Source: Linanthus parryae (Eukaryota > Streptophyta > Magnoliopsida > Ericales > Polemoniaceae). Taken from it: a stretch of 64,000 nucleotides of DNA. Position numbers and translations under genes: made by a program. Positions 45,108 to 56,439 of the stretch are shown here, piece after piece (positions within the stretch are counted from its first letter, which is position 1; each line of letters begins with the position of its first letter). The notes beneath the pieces are model-generated. The model made no database searches. It was not told the DNA's origin and saw nothing but the letters and a program-made list of their open reading frames with translations. The DNA is taken from positions 2,815,501 to 2,879,500 of the forward strand of contig JALGPY010000005.1 in the NCBI GenBank assembly GCA_023055425.1, read 5' to 3'.

Positions 45108-48100
45108 AATGATAAGGATGATGACCATACTTGAGATGGGATAAGCCTCCACCAAGAGATTGACGACCTTTTAGCTTCCTCCGGCCCTGTTTCAACTATA
45201 GGTTGAACATCATCCTGCATCAATAATACAATAAGCTAAGTTAAGGATCTGTATCTATAGATGACTGAGTCAAAATCAGGGCTAATGTCCTTCTGTGTAG
45301 TGTAGAGAACAAGAAGTAGGTATAAAGCTTATGTTGTGGTAACTGGACATTGCTGTATCGCCAGTCATCCCTGGAAGAACACTTAGAGCAACGATCATCA
45401 ATAAGAATGCAGAGAAATCTTACATTGAAGGGATAAACATGCTCTTTCAATCCCTGTATTCTCTTCTTTTCCATGCCTGAACAGCCGTGAACATTCCCAT
45501 ATCTGCTGCAAATTAATCACACAGAACGAGGTAAGCGAAATTTCCAAATCATACGTTTAACTGTTTAAGGATCATGGAACCTAGAATAAAAAAAAATTGA
45601 GGGATCTTCGTCAACTGATCCAAGAAGACTGCTTGCAGAATCTTTAGCTCTGCCGTCCTCAAAACAACAATAAACAGCCACCCTCAAACATGGATAAAGT
45701 AATGTTTCCTCACATCTCTATTCTCTAGTAATCATGTGCTTAATCTTCCTACATCTCAACAAAACTTAACAGTGCACCCTAAATCATTCACTGCAAGAAA
45801 GGCTAACAATATATATGAACAGACAACATGAAAGCATTTTGTCATACTTCTTCCGTAACTTTGTTAAAGTAGTACAACATTTTGTCATTTCAAGTGACCA
45901 AACATTCTAATGCAGACTGCAATATGACAATTAATCCAGCAGGATGAGCAATAAAACATGAGAATTAATTCTACTTTGAGGAAACACATTGTAAGTTAGC
46001 AATCCACGAAGATTATGATCAATGCAGTTAAAAATGGAGAAAAACAAACTGGATTTGGAAGCAAAGAGTAGCAGCTCTTCAAACTAGCCTAAGAGTCCCC
46101 GGGTTTTAAGTCTTATTTTTGTAGCCAGGAAGGCAATTTTTGTTGCTCATGGCTTGCTGGGCTAATCACATACCTCCACCAGTAAAGGGAAAGCTAGAGC
46201 TCACAGAAGATAGACCAAGTGGACAAATCCATTTTCAAGGGGGAATTAAAAAACTGACATAAACTACAACGCGCTATAGATCCATTTAGGTGAGTCAAAA
46301 CAACCAAGTTCAACCTAACCAGCATCATTAATTTGAAGGTCTTCTGCGTCTTTTTGTTACCCTAGCTCAAATTGAAAACAGCTAAAAGTAACATACTGGT
46401 TGACTCATCTCTACTAATGTTGACAGTCATATGCGAGTGTTAAATTCTCTTGATTTCCCAGATTTAGTTAGGAAAGCCAGCAGCTAGATTTAGATTTTGT
46501 GCAATTTTATTTTTGGGGTGGTTCTTTATAAAAAGTGAAATCACCCAAAAAAATAACCATGCAGATGACATACCAACTAGGGAAAGCAGGGAAGAGGGTA
46601 CTTTCTGAGCAAAGTTCCCTTTTGAATTTAAGCTGCCAGTTCCTTGAGAGCTACCAAATTCATAGTAAATTCCAACAAAGATGCAAGACAAGATTCAGTA
46701 AAGTTGCTACACTCTCAGCAACAGCTCCATCCGTTTTTCCATTCTTCTTGAGAACTAATTTAGCTAAACAAAATATCAGTTTCGTACTCGGGGAAAGAAG
46801 GAAAAATCTTCCAACCCCCTGGGGAAATGATCGGCAGTTCAAAGGAATCCTGAAAGCCACTGCAAACAATATACTTCGGGTATGAACAATGGTGACCAGA
46901 GAAGAAATTAACAGATGTTTCATGCGGATATATTGTCAAAAGATGTCCAGAAAGGAATCCTCTGTGTTTGAAGGAAAAGTAAAGAAGAATTATAATCTGA
47001 ACTAGAGAATAGTGTGTCCAACCAATATTTCTCATTCTTTCAATGGATCAAGAAATCAATGACCTCGTAAGGAAGAGCTTTATAGGGACTGGAAACACAT
47101 CAAGTATTTTCCTTGCCCCCACCCCAATATCTAGAAGACAAATTTACAAGTCCGCTCACCCAAACTAAAGCAGATTCAAGAAGACATACGGAGAAGACAG
47201 TTCACATATCCAAACCTAAGAAAAAAATATCTTGCGAAACTGTTCAGTTTTCCGAAAGTGACATTGACTAAAACGTAAGTAAAGTACTCGACAACTTGAA
47301 ATAAGATAAGGGCATGAGTTGAGTTCCTACCTCACTCCAGCAACACTTCAGAACAAATTCTGATCAACTGAGCAAAGGCACATCCAACTCGAGGAATCTC
47401 AAAATTAACCACATGTATTGAGAAATTGACATGTTACTACAAAATCAAAGGTATTGAGAAATTGACATGTTAAGAGAGCATTTGAGCTAAAAAGTCCATA
47501 TCAAGGTAGCCAATGCCTCTTTACGGATCATTTTGTTTTATCTAAATAGTCAATCATCTGCCAAGCTCATTACTTAGGCTTCCTTTCTACCATAGTACTA
47601 CAAAATCAAAATCCCAAAAAAATACTGGCTAAGGGAGCACCTGTTTTGTTCTTTTCAGCGAAAACCTCCATTTTCTTATCCCACGTCAACTTGGACATGT
47701 CAACCCATCTTATGGACAACAAAAACCATGGTTTTCACAATGTTTTCCACTGAAAAAGACAGAAATGCCAGTGAAAACCTTCATTTTCTTTCCCACGTCA
47801 ATTTGGACATGTCAGTGGCCATACTGCGATATACCATTGGATGCGCATGAACTGGGCATATTATGATTTTACGTAGTTCTCATGTTTCTACTACATACAA
47901 GATGTATATCATTTTCCGTTTAGATTCTTCAGATCAGAAAGCAACAATGGACAGAGCAACAATAAGCTAACCAAAGGCAAGCATAGAAAAAGTCTTGATG
48001 GACGGCCAGTGACAGATTTGAGCATGAGTGCATGACTCAGCCCTATCCATGCATAACATCAGCCTTCCCTAACTTGTATAATATTAAGGATTAAGGCTTA

Positions 48101-48548
48101 GAGAGTTCCATCTCATGATAACAGAAAGCTCTCTCCTTCCATCATTAGTCCAAACTCTTACTAAACAAAGTTCACATAAATCTCTTTGAAGTTCAGGGAC
48201 TGAATTCAATCCAATGATGCAAAAGTATCTTCTATTTCTATGAGATGGAACTATAAATGACCTGCACGTACTTAAATCACAACTCAGAAAAAACTGACGG
48301 CCAAAAAGAAACATAGTTCATTCAATATAGCAATGGCGATGTATTGAAGAGAAGTTAGAACAAGGCTGTGCAGTCATACATACATCCTAATAATGGACAG
48401 TGGTTTTGTGATTTCAAACCTCATCGTTCATTATACTGCAACATCAGAGAAGCAAAACAAAAGCCGCAAGTGAAGTTCCATAAGAGTTACCACTTCTTCA
48501 ACAACAGTACCCCCATCCCTTTTCCATGAGGGCGGGGTCGTCATTTGA
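45108..48548. other. unit D interior, non-coding
   Basis: Non-mTERF block (45108-45660), RNase H-like trace (about 46010-46165, plus), mTERF 3'-flank relic (46620-46760), shuffled mTERF fragment (47655-47818) and the common downstream flank with AAGCAACAATGGACAGAGC near 47940. About 480 bases found in unit C after 32830 are missing near 46275. No conserved frame. Confidence 0.5.
47655..47818 (-). pseudogene. shuffled mTERF fragment (unit D)
   Basis: Two copies of a WDKKMEV-type segment flank an NIVKTMVFVV-like segment, as at 25960-26145. Small indels close the frame. Confidence 0.65.
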
Positions 48549-49685
48549 CTACTGTATTGGTTCTTGAGGTGGAGGAGGAATGATTTTACCTAAATAAATA
48601 TCCATGAGGCCAGGGACATCATCCTCGTATTTCTTCACAAACATGCCTATGAAATCTTGCTCCTTCATGGGTAAGAAACTACTGAAGGATATACTTTTCC
48701 TTAGTAACCCCTTCCCCTGCAGATATCTAACAACCGTACATCGGGGGATGGTCCTCTTCTCTAAACTATAACTGAGCACAATTGGATTCCTGGCAACATC
48801 AACCGGCAGCCAACCCATCTCATTGACGACAAAATCCATGGTTTGCACAATATTTCTCTCTGACAAAGTCATAAAGTAGGGACGCAACCTGAAGGCCACT
48901 AGAATCTCCTCATCAGACAAGCCACATTTGCGGTAGACCTCCATTTTCTTATCCCAAGTGGAGTTAGACATTTGAGTGAACACTTTGATTGCCTCGACAA
49001 AGGACAACTTGTTGGGATGGAATCCCATTTCAGTAGCCCTTTTCATACTCTCCCCTAGAGACAAGGACCCGAATGACGTAGGAGCATTACGCATCAGATA
49101 CAAGATTTGCTTGTGGGGCACCCCAGCTTCTCTCAATGCGGATATACCAGGAGCAATCCTCTCCTGGAAGCTGTATCCAATGAGCCTGGTGCTGCGTTTT
49201 AGCGTCTTGAGAACAATTTCATCAGATAAAAGCAAACCCTTGATGAAATTGTAAACTGGGACGATATTGTTCCGCAAACTGTAGGTTAACAACGCTGGGT
49301 TGCAACAGATAAAGCGAGGGAGGTCGGTGTTGGAGAAACCTACTGTACCACGATAGAAGTCCAACTTTGGCAAAAGGGTTTTCTCTGGATTGGAAGTGAA
49401 GAGGGTGGGGCGATCAGTGTAAAGTTTAGAGAGTTGGGCGTTGGTAAAACCATACCTTTTAAGCAGGGTTTTGGTTAGCTCTACCTTGTCCAGATCTGGT
49501 TTCAAGCCAACAACATTTGATGATGATGATGACTTAGGGTTGCTGGTGCTGTTCAGAGAGCAGAGGATCCCTTCTCCTCCTCCATCTTCATTTGTCGATT
49601 GGAGTGCCTCCGTCGACAAGTAATGTGTCGCTGGTAACGTAAGGAAGCGAGGTTTTTGGCGGAGGAGCATTTTGCAGAGCATCAT
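48549..49685 (-). CDS. mTERF family protein, intact (unit D), mosaic
   Basis: A 378-residue single-exon product starting at the paired ATG at 49685. The leader MMLCKMLLRQKPRFLTLP (organelle transit-peptide-like) matches the unit B pseudogene. Ser-rich linker at residues ~49-57; mTERF repeats from about 68 to 362 (LPRFICCNPALL, STRLIGYSFQE, NAPTSFGSLSL, NPIVLSYSLEK). Its C-terminal third (AFRLRPYFMTLSE, ARNPIVLSYSLEK, GKIIPPPPQEPI) is instead closest to the pseudogene at 20202, so the gene is a mosaic of two array lineages. Expected role: organelle nucleic-acid binding; target unknown. Confidence 0.94.
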   Translation of the reverse strand: MMLCKMLLRQKPRFLTLPATHYLSTEALQSTNEDGGGEGILCSLNSTSNPKSSSSSNVVGLKPDLDKVELTKTLLKRYGFTNAQLSKLYTDRPTLFTSNPEKTLLPKLDFYRGTVGFSNTDLPRFICCNPALLTYSLRNNIVPVYNFIKGLLLSDEIVLKTLKRSTRLIGYSFQERIAPGISALREAGVPHKQILYLMRNAPTSFGSLSLGESMKRATEMGFHPNKLSFVEAIKVFTQMSNSTWDKKMEVYRKCGLSDEEILVAFRLRPYFMTLSERNIVQTMDFVVNEMGWLPVDVARNPIVLSYSLEKRTIPRCTVVRYLQGKGLLRKSISFSSFLPMKEQDFIGMFVKKYEDDVPGLMDIYLGKIIPPPPQEPIQ

Positions 49686-49991
49686 TTTCCTTCGCGATCG
49701 AAATTACTTCCAGAAACTGAACTTGTTGTGAGAGGAGTGGTAAAATTGACTTCGTAGCACCAGGGTTTTCTGTACATTTTCGCTGTCACGATTAGCCTTG
49801 TTAAGCGAATATTTAGGGAAAATTGCACCGCAGGTGTTTAAAGTTTACTTTTTCGAACAAGTTTGGGACCGTGAATCATGTATCCGCAGCACCCTGGACT
49901 GACGTCTGTTATATTAAGTGGACGAAAGTTACTTAAGTCTGGGACATTTGTGCCTTTTTCACCTAAAAGGAATATGAAGAAGGTGAGGTTG

Positions 49992-50273
49992 TACCTTTCC
50001 GGGTGTAGTTGAGTTAGTCGGGTGAGCATTGTTAAGACTTTGGACTTTTGTCTTGAGATCTTGAGTTCAAATTTTGGACTACTCTAGAGCTATCTATTGG
50101 CCTTCTCAATTGCGAGTCTGTCAGTCTGGATTTTCTCAGGCTGATTTGTCTGTTTAGTGTGGTTTACATATTTTTCTCAGGCTGATTTGCCTCTATAGTG
50201 TGGTTTACAGACTATTACACTAGAGCGGGAGTTTGGATAGTGGCTGCAAGTTCCCACGTCATCAAAAAAAAAA
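49992..50273 (+). mobile_element. tRNA-derived SINE, unit D flank only
   Basis: 282 bases with A box-like TGAGTTAGTCGGGTGAGC, B box-like TTGAGTTCAAATTTTGG and a 10-base poly(A) end. Flanked by TGAGGTTG (49984-49991) and TGAGGCTG (50274-50281), a target duplication with one change; unit B shows the empty site near 28315. Inside is a 38-39-base direct repeat (50131-50168, 50171-50209) containing TCTCAGGCTGATTTG. Confidence 0.8.
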
Positions 50274-51556
50274 TGAGGCTGAAGATGATCTAGGTACTAA
50301 GTGACCTCTGACCATCATGAGCCAAATTGATAAAATGAGGGAGAAGAAGAACAAGTGCTCTCATCAGAAAACTGGAGCGGACATACAAGAATGCGTAGAA
50401 ATGCTGGCGGTACATCTATATAACAATGGACTATGGGGATTAGTGTATCCCTAAAATGTGACATGAGGAATAGATTATTCCCATTATATCCTAGAAACCA
50501 AACACTTCACAAGACAATCTCAACCATTAAAATTTAGAAAATGATCATAGTTTTTTGAGGTCATGCTTGCAAGTATATATATCAATATGTTGTTATTGTG
50601 TACCCACTATTATATAATTGTTGAGAACGATATACACACTCGTACTCGCGTGCATTAGTGTCGTTTGCGGGACTCTATATCTGCTTTGAAACTCCATGGA
50701 AACAATGTGCAATAGCAAAGAAGGAAGAGTAACTTTAGTTCATAAGGAAACAATCATTTTTCCAACCAGTTCTTACTCCTGAAATAATCCAGAAAACGTA
50801 GAAGAGAGTTATTGTTTAGCAACCTTAAAGCCTCTTCGGGTCAAGCCAGCGGATACGAGTTCAGGTCGACCCGTGCCAGATCAATAACGGGTTGACCCAA
50901 AATTAACCCGAATCCCAATCGTGTCAAGGACCCTGACCCTAACTCGACCTGTATATTAAGCGGGTGCATGAAACAACCCAAATAACTTGTTTAAAAAATG
51001 GGTTGTGTCAGGTCATCCGTTATTTTACCCCACCTGTGACCTGTTTGCACATAAAAACCAACCCAAAATAGCTCACTTCAAGACATCAACCTGTTTCTGT
51101 TTTAAAACTAAACTTAAAAACTCATCTTGTGGTTGTGAGTGTTATAAACTAATCCCATTTAAACACCTAACAAGTAAACCTGGCAATTCAAAACCCAATA
51201 CAATTCCAAGCTTCTACAACTTTACCATCTAAAAACAACAAAAAATGTAGTCCGATTAAGCATACACGTTTACAATCATATATCAGTTACAACTTACACG
51301 TCCAACCTGGCAGTCTATAGACAAGTATTCCGAATCCGAGAACCAAATTATTACAAAGAAAGACCCAAGTAGTTCGAACGAGTACTCCAAAAACCAATTC
51401 ATGTGAGATAAAACAGCAACATTCAGATATGTTTAAACGGGGATAACATGTGACTAAATCTACATTAAACTGCTGCAACTCATTGTTAACCTTTCAACAA
51501 AAAAAAACTCATTGCATACTGCAATGTGACAATAAATCCAGGATGAGCTACAAAAC
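50274..51556. other. intergenic, repeat-derived
   Basis: No gene supported. 50830-51230 is rich in repeated GGGT/ACCC phrases (GGGTTGACCCAAAATTAACCC, in part inverted) and may be a decayed DNA transposon. The rest is AT-rich. Confidence 0.35.
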
Positions 51557-51769
51557 ATGAGAAGTAATACTACTTTGACGAAACACACTGTAAGTTACCA
51601 ATTCACACAGATTATGATCAATGCAGTTAAAAATGGAGAAAAATCAAACAGGGTTTGGAAGCACAGAGCAGCAGCTCTTCAAACTAGCCTGAGATGGTCC
51701 CCGGATTTGAGTCTTATTTTTGTAGCCAGGAAGGCAAATTTTGTTGCTCATGACTTGCTGGGGTAGTCA
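51557..51769 (+). pseudogene. RNase H-like C-terminal fragment
   Basis: A 69-codon plus frame containing NAVKNGEKSNRVW, then LIFVARKANFVAHDLLG. This matches the end of plant RNase H-like (non-LTR element type) domains, where V.R.AN..AHDL is the last conserved block. The catalytic first half is missing. Related but interrupted copies occur in units B (23636-23810) and D (46010-46165). Confidence 0.5.
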
Positions 51770-51964
51770 CATACCTTCACCAGTAAAGGGAAAGTTAGAG
51801 CTCACAGAAGATAGACCAAGACGACAAATCCATTTTCAAGGGGGGACTTTAAAAACTGACATAAACTACGATACCAAATTAACTGGGTCTGAATAAAAGA
51901 AGCAGGCACACGAAAAGGCCAAATATAATCAAGGCCATCACAACATATTATTTTTGGTTCACAT

Positions 51965-52075
51965 AATGCAGTAGAGCCACGAGACAATTTCATCAGATAA
52001 AAAAATGTAAACCTTCTATGAAATTGTAACAGGAGGCGACCTGATTCTGCAAACTGCAGGTTACCAGACAACGTC
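51965..52075 (-). pseudogene. mTERF central-region scrap
   Basis: Matches the LQNQIVPVYNFIKGLLLSDEIV segment of array genes in nucleotide sequence (GACAATTTCATCAGATAAAA, GATTCTGCAAACTGCAGGTTA), with indels. It is probably the decayed middle of the copy whose 3' end is at 52709-53085. Confidence 0.55.
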
Positions 52076-52362
52076 CGAAAAGATCACGGACCAACCTATA
52101 ATAGGCATTTGGGTTTCTCAGGCATGGAGCAAGTAAAGAGTTTACGGCATTGAGGCTTAAAGAGTAAGGTGTCCTCTACGGAGTTTGTCCAGGACTGAGT
52201 TCAATTCCATCAAATGAATGAAGGAACATTTTCTATTGTAACTAGATGAAGCTATATAAATTACAACCCTGCACAAACATAGTTGAAATATCATGACTTA
52301 GAAAACCCCACGGGGCCTGATAAAACCCAGTTCATTCAGTAATCAATATAGCAATGGCGTTC

Positions 52363-52428
52363 ACAGATCTTCAAAATTTGTATTTCATACAAGTAAAATA
52401 GACAGATCTTCAAAATTTGTATTTCATA
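52363..52428. repeat. direct repeat, 27 bases x 2
   Basis: ACAGATCTTCAAAATTTGTA plus TTTCATA occurs at 52363-52389 and 52402-52428, period 39. Confidence 0.85.
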
Positions 52429-52708
52429 GAAGAAATGCATTTGGCAGTTTAAAAAATCAAGGTTGTGCAGTAATGCATCCTAATAACAGACAACGATTTA
52501 CTACAGCATAAGAGATCCAAAGCAAGATCTGCGAAAAGACTCTAAAAGAGCAATAACAGACAGTGCTGCCAGTACAGTTCCCTAAGAGATACCAACTAAG
52601 TACTCAGCAACCACCCAATAGCAACAACGCCAACAAAGAAAGATGGAAGAAAAGATCAATAAGAATTACCATTTCCATAGCAACAAGGCCATTCCTTTTG
52701 CACGAGGC

Positions 52709-53085
52709 CTAAGGGATATTTGATCCAAGTATTGGCTCTTGAGGACTGGTGTTCCCTAAATAGATAACCATAAGGCCCGGGACGTCAATCTCGTATTTGG
52801 TCACAAACATATCTATGAAATCTCTCTCCTCAATTCTAAAGATAGTACCCAACGAGACATCTTTCTGGTGCAGTAACCTCTTGGCCTGCAGATAATTAAC
52901 AAGCGTGCATCGGAGGATGATCCTCTTCACTAAACTGAGGCTGAGTAGTAAAATAAGCTGGATGGTAGCCCATTTTATTGACAAAAAAATCCATGGTTTG
53001 CTCGAATTTTTCCTCTGACCATGACATAAATTTCGGATGCGACCTGAATGCCTTGAGAATATCCTCATCAGACAAGCCTCATATT
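52709..53085 (-). pseudogene. mTERF 3'-end pseudogene
   Basis: The last 95 codons are recognisable (LVKRIILRCTLVNYLQAKRL, RDFIDMFVTKYEIDVPGLM, NTSPQEPILGS). Upstream, the GLSDEDILKAF and MDFFVNKMGYHPAYF stretch is in a different frame because of a short deletion after PAYF. At 53085 mTERF homology stops abruptly at an unrelated sequence. The closest relatives are the genes at 54507 and 59640. Confidence 0.8.
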
Positions 53086-53479
53086 TTTTTTTACACACTT
53101 CTGGTGGGCAGGAGCAACTTCGCCTGTGCACTTCTTCCCCTTTGGGCAAAGAATTCAGGGATTGCTATTCACAACATCAAGGAACACACACACAATGTAG
53201 TACAAATCAACCTCCTGGGGCTCCTCATTCTAGTAATTTGAGACTGCTGGCAATTGGTTGTAAGAGGGCTAACCCTTTTCTGGCTCACGGAAAACAAAAC
53301 CTTTGCAAAGATTAATACAACTGAAACTGCATGCAAGCGACTTATACATTGTTATTTCCTAACAAAACTTAGTTGAAATCTTCCCTGTAAAACATTAATT
53401 AGTCATTCACATATTGAAAGTTGATGCGAATTTCAGATGATTTGACACTGAACAACTACTTCCCATTTCCATTACAATA

Positions 53480-54440
53480 AATAAGATGACGAATTACATC
53501 CGGCTAACCATGTTCGACGAGTTTGTTGATGACATTATTGTAATATTTTGAACCTTTTTGGGTTGACAGGTCCTCTCCCATCTAGAAACAAGTGTAAGCC
53601 ATAGACAGTTTCATGAAGTCAAGATGAGAACCGGTTAAGCTTCCAGCGCCGTTTCTACCGTAAGTTGAACATCTCCTGCATCAATTATATTATAAACCAA
53701 CTTAAGGATCTCTACGTAGAGCCAAAATCATCACAAATGACACAAACCAGAGCTTACTGAACTAATTTACCTACCCCTGAGGTTCGGGTGCAGGACACTG
53801 ACTACTGTGATCGAACACGAACAGCCCTAAACCCAAATCACTAGGCCAACAACAACACCATCAGTTCTATTGTTCACCACCGCAAATCAGAGCCCCAATT
53901 GATTCCCAGATCAACACGAAGTGGTAGAAGACGAACCCAAAAATTGATGTCAATCAAGAGGTTTGTAAAATTTGACTGATGGCTGCAGGGTTGATTCGGC
54001 GGTATTTGTGATCATCTGTATTGGTTTCTGACGGGTGAGATGGTGGGGGTTTGCCAAGAAAAGGGAGAAGACGAAACCCATAAACAACACTAACAGGGCT
54101 ATATAAACAAAAAAGGATTCACTTGTAGCTCTGGCATGCACAAAAGTTTGTATTACATTCATATTTTCCACACCCCATCTCAACTTTTCCTTTGCTCTGA
54201 ATGAAGTTCAAACATAGGTCATAACATATATAGCCATGGTAAAAGTGCAACTATCATGGATAAAGGTGCTAATGATACAAAAGTATTTCAACGGATACAA
54301 ATACTCAAGGAGTGCCTGGAGATCATTTCTGCATTAAAACCTGACAAGAGTTCGACCTATTGGCTTCATTAACAACTCAAACATAAGAAAGAAGTTGAAT
54401 CTCCAAACCTCTTGGCTTCTGACACAAAACAAGGTAACGA
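53480..54440. repeat. non-mTERF block copy downstream of gene 54507
   Basis: Aligns with 5190-6050 (GTTTGTTGATGACATTATTG, GTCAAGATGAGAA, CATAGCCATGGTAAAAGT). About 480 bases (53710-54190) are an insertion relative to that copy, with a minus frame of 77 codons (53950-54183) that has a hydrophobic start but no recognised motif. Confidence 0.45.
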
Positions 54441-54506
54441 ATCACTTCTACATATATCTCATTCCGCAATGGACTCTTACGGTCCCAAGTCCTAACCAAC
54501 ACTATT

Positions 54507-55670
54507 CTATTTCACATAAGTATTTGATCCAAGAATTGGTTCCTGGGGACTAAGCTTAGCTAAATAAATATCAATGAGGTCTGGGACATCAACCTCATAT
54601 TTCTTCACAAACTTGTCTATGAAACCTTTCTCCTTGGGTCTTAAGATTGTGCACAAGGAGACATGTTTCCTGAGCAGTAACCCCTCGGCCTGCAGATATT
54701 TAACCAGCGTGCATCGCGGGACGGTCCTCTTCTCTAAACTGTAACCGAGTAAACTTGGATTCCGAGCAAGATAAGCTGGATGGTAGCCCATCTTATTGAC
54801 AAAAAAACCCATGGTTTTCTCAATGTTGTCCTCTGCGAGAGACATACACTTGGGGTTAGACCTGAAAGCCATCAGAGTATCTTCATCAGACCAGCCGCAT
54901 TTGCGGTAGGCCTCGATTTTCTTATCCCATGTCGACTTGATCATTTGAGTGAACATCATGATTGCGTCAACAAAGGACAACTTGTTAGGATCGAGTCCCA
55001 TCTCAGCAGCCCTTTTGATACTCTCCTCTAAAGACGACGACCCCAATACTGTTGGAGCACAACGCAGCAAGTACAAGATTTGCTTATGGGGCACCCCAGC
55101 TTGTGTCAATGCGGATATATTAGGAGCAATCCTCTTCTCCAGGCTATATGTAAGGATTCTAGGGCTGCGTTGTAACGTCTTGAGGAGGACAGTTTCATCA
55201 TCACCAGATAAAAGTAAGAGTTTAATGAAATTGTAAAGAGGGACAATCTGGTTGTGCAAGCTGGAAATTAACAGAGCTGTGTTAGAGCAGATAATTCGGG
55301 GGAGGTCAGTGTTGGAGAAACCTACTGTACCACGATAGAAGTCCAACTTGGGCAAAAGGGTTCTCTCCGGGTGGACGAATTTGAAGAGGTGAGGTTGACT
55401 GGCATGGAGTTTGGAAAGATGGGTTTCTGAAAAACCATACCTTCTGAGCACCGATTTGGTTAGCTCTACCTTGTCCACCGCAACAGATGATGATTTAGGG
55501 TTCGATTTTGTTCCGTCTTGATTTGGCAATTGGAGTGACTCATCCGTAGAGAAGAAATGTGCCGCTGGTAATGTATTCCAACCACTGCGCAGATGACTAA
55601 CAACCTGTGAAGTGGAGACGACGGCGCCGAGAAAGCTAGGTTTTGGCCGGAGGAGCTTTTGGCAGAGCAT
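54507..55670 (-). CDS. mTERF family protein, intact
   Basis: 387 residues from the ATG at 55670 (MLCQKLLRPKPSFLGAVVST). The frame stays open upstream only to a GTG, and all paralogues start at this Met. The leader fits an organelle transit peptide; the linker is short (KSSSVAVDKVEL). mTERF repeats run from about residue 66 to 365 (LPRIICSNTALL, SPRILTYSLEK, CAPTVLGSSSL, NPSLLGYSLEK). The end is extended, PQEPILGSNTYVK, against relatives that stop at PILxx. A central stretch of about 100 bases is nearly identical to the pseudogene at 20202. Function inferred only at family level. Confidence 0.93.
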   Translation of the reverse strand: MLCQKLLRPKPSFLGAVVSTSQVVSHLRSGWNTLPAAHFFSTDESLQLPNQDGTKSNPKSSSVAVDKVELTKSVLRRYGFSETHLSKLHASQPHLFKFVHPERTLLPKLDFYRGTVGFSNTDLPRIICSNTALLISSLHNQIVPLYNFIKLLLLSGDDETVLLKTLQRSPRILTYSLEKRIAPNISALTQAGVPHKQILYLLRCAPTVLGSSSLEESIKRAAEMGLDPNKLSFVDAIMMFTQMIKSTWDKKIEAYRKCGWSDEDTLMAFRSNPKCMSLAEDNIEKTMGFFVNKMGYHPAYLARNPSLLGYSLEKRTVPRCTLVKYLQAEGLLLRKHVSLCTILRPKEKGFIDKFVKKYEVDVPDLIDIYLAKLSPQEPILGSNTYVK

Positions 55671-56182
55671 CTCGGAAAAATAGAGGCGAAATAGCCTCCG
55701 CCAGTGTTGTTCTTCTGGACTTCTGGTGTCCAAGAAAAGGTGAAACACTTTTACTATGAAAATTTGTACTTAAACCTCTCCACAAATCCTTCTTTGTTTT
55801 ATAACCTTGCCACAATTTAAAATTGGGCATCTAATCTCCACTTGTGAGAGGAAAAAGTTGTTTGTATTTTTCCTCGGAGGTTAGATCTCTGATTCCGAAT
55901 TCAGGTGAGGTTAGATGACCAATTGTCCCCTTTTACTACTTTTAGATTGACTAGAGAACAATTTCACCCCTATAGTTTGGGAAAAGACACTTTCACCCCT
56001 TCATAGTATCAACTATCAAACGGGAGATAATATCCTCGTGTTTGACAACCAAAGAGGTGAAAGTGACTTTTTCCTGAAGTTTGGCACCATTATCACAAAT
56101 AAAATAGCCTACTCACTAGTACGTGAAAAAGTCAAACATACGTTATTGCGGCACGGAGGAAGTATACTTGAACAAAATTGTA
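55671..56182. other. 5' flank of gene 54507
   Basis: Contains TTTCACCCCT...TTGGGAAAAGACACTTTC-type phrases repeated around 55960-56080 and again, diverged, at 56510-56600 on the other side of the MITE. No gene supported. Confidence 0.4.
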
Positions 56183-56439
56183 CTACCTCCGTAGTCTCTG
56201 AATCTTCATCGTTTGACTTTTTCTTCCGTAATCGGGTCACTTAGACCCGGTGATTTGGATAATCAAACGATACAATTTTTGATAATTTTTTGATGTTTTT
56301 GTAGAGTGAAGTTTACTCTACAATGTCGTGCAAAGATTATCAAATTATTGCTTCGTTTTACTGATGAAATCATCCAATTAAAGTGCAGTGGAATAGTGAT
56401 AAAATGAAAATAGTGAAGATTCAGAGATAATAGAGGAAG
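56183..56439. mobile_element. Stowaway-like MITE
   Basis: 257 bases between TA duplications (56181-56182, 56440-56441). Inverted ends CTACCTCCGTAGTCTCTGAA and, in reverse complement, CTTCCTCTATTATCTCTGAA. It shares GGGTCACTTAGACCCGGTG and TGATTTGGATA with the MITEs at 8642 and 21525. Confidence 0.8.

Larger units (their letters stand above)
44035..49790. repeat. segmental duplication unit D
   Basis: Closest partner of unit B (shared CACCCCTCTCGGTGCTCCC edge and shuffled mTERF fragment). Specific insertions: a LINE 3' fragment (44358-44715) and, in its 5' flank, a SINE (49992-50273). It ends in the intact gene 48549-49685. Confidence 0.85.
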
